This document shows, piece by piece, positions 1 through 11,085 of a DNA stretch of 64,000 nt; the stretch's first letter is position 1, and the number at the start of each line of letters is the position of its first letter. The position numbers and the translations under genes are program-made. The notes below the pieces were generated by a model. It was not told where the DNA came from. It did no database searches and worked only from the letters and a program-made list of their open reading frames with translations. The DNA is from Phragmites australis (taxonomy: Eukaryota; Streptophyta; Magnoliopsida; Poales; Poaceae): assembly GCF_958298935.1 (NCBI RefSeq), contig NC_084922.1:312501-376500 (forward strand), written 5' to 3'.

Positions 1-8
1 ACACGTAC

Positions 9-2622
9 CAGGTGCAATGTAACCGCACGAGCCAGCGATGACTGACATGGACTTGGGGGCACAGCCGGTCGCCTCCACCACCTTGGCGACCCCGAAATCC
101 GCAACACGGGCGCCAAATTCTGCATCCAAGAGGATGTTATTCGACTTGACATCCCTGTGGACGATGGACGGGACACAGTCATGGTGAAGATAGGATAGCC
201 CCTCTGCTGCATCCAGCGCAATCTTGTACCGCGTTGGCCAATCCAACAGGCCAGCCTTGCTGCTGTGCAGCACATCCCCCAGGCTACCATTGGGCATGTA
301 CTCATATACCAGCAGCTTGCAGTCCTTGTGTATGCAGCAGCACCAGAGCTTGACAATGTTCTTGTGCCGAATCTTGCCGAGTGTCTTCACCTCAGCCTCA
401 AAGCTGTCATCGGCAGAAGAGCCCTCGCCACCGTTCTCGGTATCCTTCTTTATCGCCCCATGCCACAGCTTCTTGACCGCAACCACCTCACCATTGCTGA
501 GCACTGCCTTGTACACCTTCCCAGATGCACCACTGCCAACGACATTGTCCTCGTCAAGGCAATCCAGGATCTCATACTCACTAAATGAGAGCTTGTGGAA
601 TGATGTTAATGTCCATTTTGAGCGGTCGGCACTCAGCTTTGATATCTTGAAGCTTCGGTACCGCCAGTAGAACCACGCAACTCCAGCAACCAAAACGACA
701 GCCGCAAATATGAATATCGAGCGCATCATCCAGGCAAAGCCGGAGTGGTACTTTGACCTTCCCTTAGAATTGACACATAAACCGGCAATTTCTCCGCACA
801 GCTCTGGGTTGCCCAAGAAGCTGCTGCGGTACGCCTCTGTGGCATACTGCGGGGGTAGCGGGCCGCTGAGCTTGTTGTTGGAGACATTGAACTGGTTCAG
901 CTTCAGGTTCTCCAATTGCATTGGTACCTCGCCGGTGAGTTCGTTGCCGGAGAGGTCAAGGTAGTTGAGCACCGGCAGATCACCGAGTTCCGGTGGTATG
1001 GAGCCAGTGAAGCCATTGTCCGCGAGGTTGAGCTCACTAAGCTTCTTCCAAGATTCGACTCCCCGAAGCAACTGGCCGGACAGGGAATTGTTCTGGAGAA
1101 CAAGCCGGCCGAGCTCTGCCAGGCCGCCAAGGGAGGCCGGGAGCGGGCCAGACAGCACGTTGCCGTCGGCCGATAGCTCGTACAGCTTCGAGACCGATCC
1201 AATTTCCGATGGGATGCTCCCGGTCAGCCGGTTGTTGGACAGCACAAGCTTGGACAGGTTTGCTGCGCCGGCAATGACTGGGGAGATCTCTCCGGTGAGC
1301 TGGTTGTCATTGAGCTCGAGCAGTGACATGTGCGGCAGGCCCCAGACTGCATCGGGCACGTCACCTTGGAGCCTGTTGTTCGACAGCCGCACCCGCCGCA
1401 GCCTCCGGCACCGACCGAGCGCCTCGGGGATGCGCCCGGACAGCATATTGTCGAGCATGAGCAGCTCCTCCAGCTCACCGCGGTCGCATATCCCCGGTGG
1501 GATCTCGCCCGAGATGGAGTTGTCAGACAGGTCCACGCACACCAGCGGCGTGTTCTTGCCGAGGTCGGCAGGCAGCGTGCCGTTCAGCCTGTTGGCGAAC
1601 AGCCGCAGCTCGACGAGCGACGGCGCCTTCGCCACCGACTCCGGCACGGGCCCTGTGAGCGAGTTGGCATACAGGTGCACGCTCTCCAGCTTGGGTGCGT
1701 CGAAAAGGTCCTCGGGGATGGCGCCGTCGAGCCGGTTCATAGAGAAATCGATGCTCCTGAGCTCGCGGAGCTTGCCGAACCCCTTGGGAAGCGGCCCTGA
1801 GAGCGAGTTGTTGTACAACTCGATTTGAAGGGCGCTGGTGAGCCCCGTAATCTCCGGCGGTATGGGGCCGGTGAGCGCGTTGGTGGACAAGTCGAGGTCT
1901 GTGAGGTTGCCGAGTCGGCCGAGGGAGGGCGGGATGGAGCCGATGAGGCTGCAGCCGGCGAGCCAGAGCACGCGAAGCGCGGACAGGTCGCCGAGCTCGG
2001 CCGGCACGGGGCCCGGCGCGAAGGGGTTGTAGGAGAGGTTGAGCTCCCGGAGCGTGGCGACGCCGCCAAGAAACGCCGGGACCTCGCCGCCGAGCAGGTT
2101 GTAGACGAGGGAAAGCGACTCGAGCTTCTTGAAGCGCCCAAAGGACTCCGGGATGGAGCCGGAGAAGTTGTTGCTCCCGAGGTTGAGGTAGACGAGCTCC
2201 GGGAGATCGGCGAGCGCGTCAGGGAGCCGGCCGACGAGCGCGTTCATGGAGAGGTCGAGGCGCTCGAGCGCCTTGCACCGGGCGACGGCGGCGGAGGCGA
2301 GGTCGGGGCCGATGTAGTTCATGTAGAGGTTGACGGAGCGCAGGCGCGGGAGGCGGCAGAGCGCGGCGGGGAAGGAGCCGGCGAGGTTGACGCCCGGGAG
2401 GGAGATCCCGATGACGGCGCCGTCGCCGTCGTGGCAGGAAACGCCGGTCCAGTTGCAGGGCGTGGCGTCGCGGGGGTTCCAGTCGGCGAGAGAGGCCGCG
2501 GGGACGGTTAGCGCGCGCTTGGCGTCGAGCAGGTGGAGGCCGTCCTGGTTGAGCGCCCGAGCCAGGAGGGCGGCATTGGCGAGGAGGAGGAGGGGGAGCA
2601 GGAGGGGGAGGAAGGAGCCCAT
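9..2622 (-). CDS. HSL1: LRR receptor-like kinase, HAESA/HSL1 type (exon 1, partial)
   Basis: Plasma-membrane receptor kinase of LRR subfamily XI; known HAESA/HSL relatives perceive IDA/CLE-type peptides and signal with SERK co-receptors. The ATG at 2622-2620 is followed by a hydrophobic signal peptide (about residues 1-24), a cap domain with WNPRDATPCNWTGVSC, about 20 LRRs (repeated LxxLxLxxNxLSGxIP), a membrane helix near residues 627-652 and a Ser/Thr kinase domain. Kinase motifs visible: glycine loop GSGASGKVYKA (about 694), VAVKK lysine, HRDVKSNN (RD-type, about 822) and DFGVAKVV. The frame stays open for 871 codons plus one base, then meets the donor GTACGTG (8-2) right after GYIAP; this phase-1 intron is typical of the family, so exon 2 (kinase C-lobe) lies outside the window. 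No frame breaks are seen. The exact HAESA/HSL orthologue is inferred from overall resemblance; the peptide ligand cannot be read from sequence. Confidence 0.93.
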
Positions 2623-3010
2623 GGTGGGGGGCGTGCAAGGCGTCGATGGGGCTCAGAGGAGTGGTGAACGGGCGGGCGGTGGCATCGGCATGCTTGCAGG
2701 AACAGAGTGGCGGTGGTGGAGTTGGTGGGTGCTCTTATGGAGACAAGAAGGAGATGGGGGAGAAGGAAGGCAACGGAGAGCAAGTGGGAGGGGAGGGGCC
2801 GAGCTGAGCTGAGCTGAGCGGCAGGGCAATCTCCTCGAGTGAGTCACTACTACGGCCGGGCCACTAGAGCTAGAGCTAGAGCACAGCAGACAGCAGCAGA
2901 GTGGCGCTTGCCTTGAGTAAAAGTAAAACGTGGCGGAGAAGAGCAGAGAGGAGACCCCAAGGGCCCGCAGCCCAAAGGATGCTGGGCCCGGCCCGGCCCA
3001 AGTCCCATCT
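2623..3010 (-). promoter_or_regulatory. Upstream region and 5' leader of the receptor kinase
   Basis: Non-coding sequence directly upstream of the kinase start. It is purine-rich on the plus strand (GGAGAAGG tracts, so CT-rich on the coding strand), as is common for plant 5' leaders, and holds a short run of the pentamer GAGCT near 2800-2820. No clear TATA box was found. Upstream of about 3000 the base composition drops sharply to AT-rich, which suggests the gene-associated region ends there. Confidence 0.4.
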
Positions 3011-5830
3011 CTAATTGCCCTTATAAGTGTATCTGTATGAGATTAAAATAAAAAAAGTAAGTATTAATTTAATATTTATTTTTTATAAATACACCCTATA
3101 GTATTTAATTTATCATATTAAGTATTAATTTAATTTAAAATATACTAATATGACTTAATACTCACTAATTATACATTAACATTATCACTGTTGTAGTCTG
3201 ATCCAGGAAACAAATTCCAAATCCGTTTCCCAGAAACCAGACTGCAACAATAATCCAAACAGTCCAGAGTTACATCTGATCTAGACGCTCGCTCACGTGC
3301 AGCCATCCAAACAGTCCAGAGTTACATCCTAAACAAGCTAGGGCTGATGCAGACTACCAAACAACCCTGCAGTGTAGTATGTACGTACGGAAGAAGAATC
3401 TTTTACTATCAACTGTGGACTGTGGAGTACCTCTAAACTAAACGCTAGCTAGTTGCAAAAATATTTTCCTATCATTTTAGTGGATCATGACGCATATATA
3501 GGACAAACTCAATATCATGCGGTACGGCCTTATATATCTATATATATTTGTTCATCCGGCCGCCGGTTAATTACACACTAGTTGTCATTTGTCAGAAGCA
3601 GCAGCATCTTCAAACAGTGCAGTGCAGTGTTGAACAGATACAGTAGCTATAGGTTGTCGGTCCTACTCCACTAGTAATAATTGTCCTTATCCAGCTGACT
3701 TTGTTGGTTGGTTTTCTAACTTCAAATCGCTTCCAGATTGCCGCCAACCAATCGTACGTTTCAATGCAATTACATGTCCCCAATTTGATTTGTTTGTCGC
3801 ACATTTGGTTGCAGATATGTTACTTATATGCATGTCAGTCTGGCTAATTGCTTCTGCCAGTACTGTTTTCACAGCAAGCGGGAAAACTCATGTACGTGTG
3901 TAGCAGAATAAGTATTAATCCTGCAATAATATAACTAGTGACAGACATAGCAGGGTGTAAACTCAGCTAGCAAGCATTACAGCCACAGGACCATACATAC
4001 ATACATACATACGTAGTGCTGTTGGAACTAATGGTTTAACCAAATGAGGTGCTTAATGCAAAGGTGTTACCATGAGGAAGAAACCCATGCCTTATTTATG
4101 GGGTATTGCTCCTTGGAGCATTCTATCGTGGAGAAACTCACGGAGGAAATATATGAGTTGCTGTTACGGGCCTCGGCGTTTCATGCGAGTATAATGCTTG
4201 TGGCTTACTCCTTCTGGCGCTGATAAATACGCATGTTTCCTTGTGGAAAATGGTCGATCAATTTGAGAGAGCACTGTGAGAGCACCAAAATAATCCATTT
4301 TCCTCTGCCAGAGAGGGAGGGGGTTTCCACTAGTTGAAATCCTAAGGAGCGGGGCTCTTGGGTCATGGAACAATAAAATTGCATTAGTTCTACTAACCAA
4401 CCAGTGTCAACTGGCGCATATTCAGACGATTAAGAAACAAAGTTGTTGACACGAAACATGGTCATGTCAAACACCGAGTACATCGTGTACAAATCGAATC
4501 GAAACTTTCTTACAAGGACTGGAAGTTCCGCCTTCCCGATCGGAAATTCCGATCTGTGTACTCAATGGGCAACACCGTCGTGTTGTGGCACCGTGCCGTT
4601 GAGCATTCGTCATCACCAACCCACAGGAGGGATCCCGTCATAGTGTAGTTGACCAGTGGTTTCCCTTGGTCGTAGAGATCAAGAATGGAAAGCAAAATAT
4701 GTAAAAAAAAACGAATTAGGACCAAAGGGATAAAAAGATAGATAAAAATAAATTATATTAATTCGATTGGATGTTAGTCATCTTCACTCGACCGTGGCCT
4801 TTTATATTTATAGGGAGGGATGATCTTGCCCTATTTTGAATCGGAATATATCGAAACCGCCATTTAAATCCGACTCTATCTCTTCTCAAAATCTTGGACC
4901 TAAGTTCGATCAGATGTTCCGTTCGGGAATATCGGAATATCTAGGTTTCCCCAAACATGATGCTTCCGGTTTGGTTTTAAATATTGAGTAAATTTTGCAA
5001 AACTACACTATGATCATCAAAATTATCACAAAATCACTTTTTTTCCTTCTATTTCACAAAACCACACTTACTTTGCATCACTTTATCACAAAACTATATT
5101 TCTGTTACTATGAATAGATCTGATAAGATGGGCACGCGTCATACTTATAGGCTTTAGTTCTCACCGTTTGTTGATGTGATTGACTACGCCATATCACAAT
5201 TGCTTGCAAGTTAGCAGATTCTACGTGGCCTTTATGCCCTTTCTCTTGAAAGCTAATGATCTGACGCGAGTTGAATTCTTGGGTGCGAAAAATTGATGCT
5301 GGTGGGGTTGAATCGGATGTTCTGATCGAGAACATCGAAAGTTCCGATTGCATCGAAATATCCGGGTTTCCCCAGACATGAAGCTCTCAGTTTGGTTTTA
5401 AATATTTAATCAGATATTCCAATCCTACGACCAGATGTTCCGATATAGCTCGAAAGTCCGATTTTACTCAAATGTCAGCCTCTCGGTTTGGTTGAAAATA
5501 TTTACTAGAAGTTCTGATTCACAAATCAGAATGTCCCAAATTCTTCATACTATATCAATTTTAATTATCAACATAAGTGTTGGTAGGTAATGCTTCCGCA
5601 TGTTCTGTATACAAGTATGTCCTTCAAGTGTAGCGATCCACATGGCTGCCCGAGCAAGATAACATGGGTGGTAGTCAGGGGACACGGTCGGCACATATCT
5701 ATGCTGTCTGTGCCTGTGCCTGTGCTTGTGCCTTGTTACCAACCAATAATCACTTGGAAATGGCAGCGTGGTTCAACTGTTGATGGAACTATTATATTTG
5801 GAGTGTAACTTATAGTGTATGTTTGTATTA
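3011..5830. other. Intergenic spacer with degenerate repeats
   Basis: No gene seen. 3040-3180 is very AT-rich. An about 20-base phrase starting AAACAGTCCAGAGTTACATC occurs twice, near 3256 and 3307. A (CATA)5 tract lies at 3992-4012. From about 4530 to 5510 the sequence is built from diverged copies of a unit recognisable by 'GATGTTCCG', 'ATCGAAA', 'GGTTTCCCCA' and 'GGTTTGGTTTTAAATATT' (near 4913-4985, 5315-5405, 5405-5495). It is probably an old degraded transposon; short frames here have no recognisable product. Confidence 0.4.
4880..5510. repeat. Degenerate repeat block ('TTCCG...GGTTTGGTT' units)
   Basis: Three imperfect copies of an 80-100 base phrase, each starting near ATCAGATGTTCCG or ATCGGATGTTCTG, running through 'GGTTTCCCCA' (first two copies) and ending in 'GGTTTGGTTTTAAATATT' or close to it. 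Copies are about 15-30% diverged by eye, so the array is old. The family is not identified. Confidence 0.45.
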
Positions 5831-5835
5831 TTATT

Positions 5836-8518
5836 TGTCACACCTGATTTTAAAAGAATAAACCAGATACATTTCACATGTATATCAAGATCAAATTTCA
5901 TACATGTGGTGACTCCATAAGTGATAACATAACGGTGTCATTACATAACGATAAGATTTGTTATAAAATGACCCGTATGTCTTAAAGAAAATACTAAGAT
6001 AATTTTCAGTGGTAGCGGATCTTCCATCCATCCGCATGCGTTGTCTAAGGGAGCAACAGCCTAGAACATGGTCTTCAGGTCGAAAATTTTCTTCGCCTAG
6101 AACTCAGCTCCATCGGCGGGATGTCCTCGAAGTCCTCATCTTCTGAGCAACATCAAGAGATTGAGAAAAGGCAAGTATGAGTACATTGAGTACTCAGCAA
6201 GTATGAAAAAATATGACATGAATACTTAAGGCAAGGAAGACTTGACTCAGGTTCACTGCATTTATGCCATACTAATTTAGGACTCAAAAATAACTTAGCA
6301 ATCCTATTTACTATGTGTGACGACATCAGCATTAAAGGAACATCTCATTGGATTACATCCAACTACCAGACTCACCGGATATCCCGTATCCGATTTCCAA
6401 CTCATCGGGGTACCACCACCCGACTACCCAAAACTAACCATCCAAGATCCCCAAAAATCATGAAGAAGTCTAAGCCTGCTCTTAACTGTGAGCACGGCTG
6501 ATCGATCAGTTTTATACTCTGTAGAGTCTGCACACTTTACCCACAAGTCATGATCAACTCTTTTGCCGGTACCCACAGGTACCTTACACACTTCCGAGGT
6601 GTGCGCCAGAGATCACTACAAGGCCTTTACAAGGTTTATCCAAATTCATAAACACTCACTAAGGTTTCACCGCTAACAGAGATTCCATCCACTGAAGAGG
6701 CCCCCTCTTATACCACTCAATCGTCCACTGGTGTGTACAGAATAAGGAGAACATCCAATTAATCGGCCAAGCCATACCATATAAGCCTCATGGTTGCGCT
6801 GTTATGCCGGGTTATATGTCCATGAACTGGTCCTTAGGATCTAAAACAGGTACTTGCACATCACTCAATGCACACACAGCAGCCATACCAACCAAACCAA
6901 CCTACCTAGATCCTTGTATTCCATGTTGCTACAAAAGATTACCCAAACTGGTTCATATTGCATAGACCATTAATCAAATTAACATTTATCCATTAGACTT
7001 GACAGCACAACTAAGCATTTCTACCCTTGACACCCAACTACAACACCGACGATAAGGATAATCATGTAAAATACTAATAAACCATAAACACGGGATTCAT
7101 ATTGACAAAAGCATGCAATTAGAAAGTAAAAGACACACTTTTCTACAATAAGATCAATGTGATCAATGACACTTGCCTTCAGCAGCAGGTTACTCAAACT
7201 CTTCATAGATCTGGTCCTGCAAGCTCACGTACTGCTCGTCTCCTATTGCAATCGCGCACACCAGAAATAAGCAAGCACAAACATCTAAGAACAGTACACT
7301 AAACAGAAGCAAGGTACTATGAAAAGCCTACAAACGGATAATACTCACTTCTATGATCGCGTAAGCGCAGGAATCGCCTTAAACAGAGCTATAACAAAAA
7401 AGGTATGAGAGTTTTAAGCTACCAGGGCTTTTCTGAAATAGAACAAGGACTAATTTGTAAAAACATAATGTTACAAGACTTATTTGTAAAATTTAGGAAT
7501 CTATTTGTAAATAAGTAAAAGTTTAGAGGGCTAAAAGTAAAATAACGATACTGATAGGGGCATAATTGTGAAAATAGTAAAGTCTAAGAGCCTAAATGCA
7601 AGATCATCTAATTTCAGAGATTAAAGGATTTATTTTTGAATTGAAAACCCTAATTAGTGTGTCAGTAGGCTGACTGGGCTCAAACGGATGATGTGGTCGT
7701 GCCACGTGGGACGAAGGTGCACATGTGGCGCGATCTTACTAGTTTGTGAAGGGGTATGGGTTGGTTTAATCGTGGCTGCTCATCTACGATCGGACGACCG
7801 AGGGCAAAAGGGGGGTTTGATAGCCACCAGGGACAGGAAAGCAGTGGCATCGCCGTGGATTTTGTCGGAGCGTCGCCGGCGACACGCGGGAAAGCGTTAC
7901 GAGGCACTAGGACCTATGGTGAGTGGCGGAAAACGAAGAGATGTGCACAGGCCACAAGGATCCTTACCGAGGTCTCACAGCGGCTGGAGAAAGCTCGGAG
8001 GTCGGCGAAGCTTCCTCGGGGTCCTGCGATGCCGAAGAGGTGGTCAGCGGGCTTTGGGGCGCAACAAGAAGGGCTGGCGTCGGCGTGTGGCAGCAAGACT
8101 CACCGGAGTTTGGCGGAGGACGACTTGCGGCGACGGAACGACGTCGAGGAGCGACGGGAGAGACTTCTCGCGCTCTTGAGAAACCGACAGCAAGCTCGGA
8201 CGCGATGGATGGTGCACAGAGGAGCTCCTCGCTGGCAATGGCGATGGAAGGTGGCGGGGTTGGGCGAATAGGGGAGCGGCAGGGCTGGGCGGCATTTAAA
8301 TGTGTGGCGGGAGTGCGGTTGCGGGGTCGTGGGGGCGCAGGGCGAGACGTGGGCGACGGCCCGGCGTGACGTGGGCATGGTTTCAACGTGAACGCGGGAG
8401 GAGCGAAGGGAAAGGGATGACAGGCAGGCCCGAGCTATCAGAGAGAGGGAGCTGAGGAGTCTGCTGGGCTTCGAGAGCGGGGAGATGGGCCGGGCCGTGG
8501 TAACTGAACGGTGTCACA
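5836..8518 (-). mobile_element. Solo LTR, Tekay/Del-like Gypsy family
   Basis: The block begins TGTCACACC (5836) and ends GGTGTCACA (8518), the usual TG...CA ends, and is flanked on both sides by the exact 5-base repeat TTATT (5831-5835 and 8519-8523). That is the signature of one LTR left after recombination of an LTR retrotransposon. Length is 2683 bp, in the range of long Tekay/Del LTRs, and the end resembles LTR ends of that group as I recall them. The palindromic GAGTAC...GTACTC motif sits at 6179-6195, about 340 bases from the left end; in the other LTR copies it lies near the 3' end, so this LTR reads on the minus strand. GC-rich frames at 7690-8390 are not convincing genes. Family assignment is from memory. 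Confidence 0.8.
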
Positions 8519-8523
8519 TTATT

Positions 8524-11085
8524 GAAGTATACAGTCGTTGATGTTCCTTTTCTTTTGAATCGTGGTACCTTCCAGGGAAGCTACTACTGTATGTGAAATG
8601 ATTGTACGATGCCATTTTGGTGTATATTTGCACCCATGTACGTATTCATATACATTAAAAAAAAGAAAAAAAAAGAGAAAAGAGGCAGACCCTTTTCTTT
8701 AGGCCGGCCCGAGCCGGCTCAGCCTCTTCCTTTCACCTCTCCCTGTCACGCGGCCCGATTAGGCCAGCCCGACCCACCTGCCCCTCTCCTTATCCACTCG
8801 GGCGAGCCGAGGGAGGGAGCCGCTCCCTTGCATCCGCCGCCACCTCCCTCGCACACGCTGCCGCCTCCTCTCGCGCCGCGCTCCCGAGCAGTGCCGCCAC
8901 GCATGCGCCCGGTTGCGCCGGCCCAGCCACAACCCATCCCCCCTCTCCTTATCCTTTCCCGCACCTGAGCCTACCCGAGCGGGGGCCGTCCTGTTCTTCT
9001 TCTCCATGTCGCCGCCTCTTCCACGCGCCCGAACGCCATCGCCTTCCTCTCTCCCTATCCCCTTCAAATCGGGCTCATCTCTATCCCTAAACAAGGAGAT
9101 TCGAATTCAATTCCCAAATCCTAACCACCCCGCCTCTATCCCTTCGATCCGATCTCTCCGGAGGGAACCCCGACCACCTATATAAGAGCAGGGAGGGGGG
9201 CGCCCCGTGGGGGATCGATTTTTGGGCTATGACCGAAGCCCCGCTACGTCGAGCTCGTGCTACCGCCATCACCAAGGAAGGAGAAATATTTGAGGAGGAT
9301 TGGAGATTGTTGGCCGAAGGCTCTGTTGCATCAACAAATCGCCATTGCCACTTCCTGGACGCATCGCCGACCTAGCCATGGGTTTGAGCTCTGTCTGTGC
9401 CGCCGTCCTCTGAGGTGAGTCCTGGCTATGATCCCCTCCTTCTAATTCCCCAGTCCAGGTCTGATGGTGATGGTATGTGATGCTGGCCGGCCATCGTGCC
9501 GTGTATGCTCATCGTTATGTTGCGCTTACGCTTCTCCCTGGCCTTCGTGCTGTGGTGCTCTTTGCGGTCGTGCTCATGCTCTAGATGATTGCTGTTGTGA
9601 CATGGAGGCCGGCCGGTGCCACACCATGCTCAGTTGACCCCTGGCCATGGCCAAGTCGGCGAGCCTCTGACAGTGCTGCCATCGTGCCGTGGATCTCTTG
9701 ATGTTCAGATCGACTGCTGCATTCTCTCTATTTGTGATCTGTCATGCCGCTGATGCTGCATCTCTGTGATGACCAGCCTTTGTGCCGTGGATACTGAGAT
9801 CAGACCGTGCGCCGTAAGAAGCTCCGGGTTCCAGCCGTGCGCCGTCGAAGTTTCGTACTCCAGCCATGTGCTAGTGAAGATCGGGCTCTGGCCGCGAGTC
9901 GTGATAACCTTGCCATTGTGTCGTGCGGAATCTCTGTTGCCGCCGGCCTGTGCTACTGCTGCTCGTCTTTCTGTTGCCAACCGTAGTTGCTGTGAGCATG
10001 TATGTTGGCATCGTTGGTGGATGAGGCATCATCATTGTTGGCTGCCTGATAATGTTATATGCCTGCTTGATATCATATTCTTGGCAAGGATAAAGTTGTT
10101 TGTGGCTCACTCTATATTGAGCCCTTACGCTACTGTTATTGGTCCTGTGGTGATGGTAGTGTTGATCTCCCTTGGTTGCTGGCTGTTCTGTGACTGGAAC
10201 ATGTTGGCTTGCTGGTTACCTATTGCTTTGGTGACCAAATACTCATGTTGACTATCTTCTCACTACATCACAATTCTTGCTGTTGTCAGTTGATGATGGT
10301 TAAGGCTGGGCCTGTATCATTGATGGCCAGCGATAAGAAAAAATGTTCTCTCCGTCGCCTATTAGAGAAAGGGGTTGTTTGTGATCACCCTGCCTCTGTG
10401 GCATAGTGCCTTTGTGGCTCCTTTGCCTGAGTGGCTGTCCGATCATGCTGATCACATAAAATATATATGTGCCATTGCGGTAGGAGCCTGCGTGGCCCAA
10501 ACAGTGATCACCCTCACCTTTGTGGCGTTCGCCTTTGTGGTGTGTTGCCTTCGGAGACGGCCAATGAGGACAAGTCCGAGGCCCAAAGAGGAGCTAGTGA
10601 GTCAAGTACGGTGTCGAAGCTCCCGGTTGTGGCCATGCTGCTGCTTTCGGTCGAAGCTACTCGTCGTGCCGCGCTCCTAGCCCACCTCTTCATAAAAACA
10701 TAATTCTGAAGTCTATGTGGCCGATGATGACCCGGGATACATAAACGGTCCAAAAAGCTCTTGCTAGACTGTGATTCCGTTCTTTACTGCTTTTGATTGC
10801 TAACGCTTACTTTGTTTGGTCTTTGTTGCGTGTGACTACAGCCTTGCAGACTCGGAGACGACCTCGATATGACGACCGCCAGCGTACTTAATCGGAGGTA
10901 GTCCGAGGACAGACGTAATTAACCGGAGAGTCTCACGAGGCCACGGGAACCAAGACAAAGCAATCGCTAGATCATGAAGATAGTCAGATAGCGTGTGCGT
11001 TGTGGAGTAAAACTTTGTAATCAAAATATATACTTTATGAATTCAATATGAATGAAATAAAGTTTACAATTTCATTACATCGTCT
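8524..11085 (+). mobile_element. LTR-like retrotransposon block, ends unresolved
   Basis: No host gene is recognised. The block has the make-up of a long Gypsy LTR: a GC-rich stretch, a TATA-like TATATAAGAG at about 9178, a leader with a CTCTGAGGTGAGTCC-type splice-like site near 9412, then a long low-coding tract ending in an AT-rich, polyadenylation-like end (about 10990-11060) with AATATATAC and GAATGAAATAAAG. I could not find a matched target duplication, so limits are approximate and it may be a truncated copy. Confidence 0.4.

Noticed and set aside
965..2511. Plus-strand frames of 228 and 287 residues opposite the receptor kinase
   Set aside because: They are shadows of the GC-rich LRR coding strand with low-complexity Ser/Arg/Glu content and no domains.
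7688..8386. Cluster of frames on both strands resembling a gene
   Set aside because: They sit within the 5836-8518 solo LTR and all are low-complexity.
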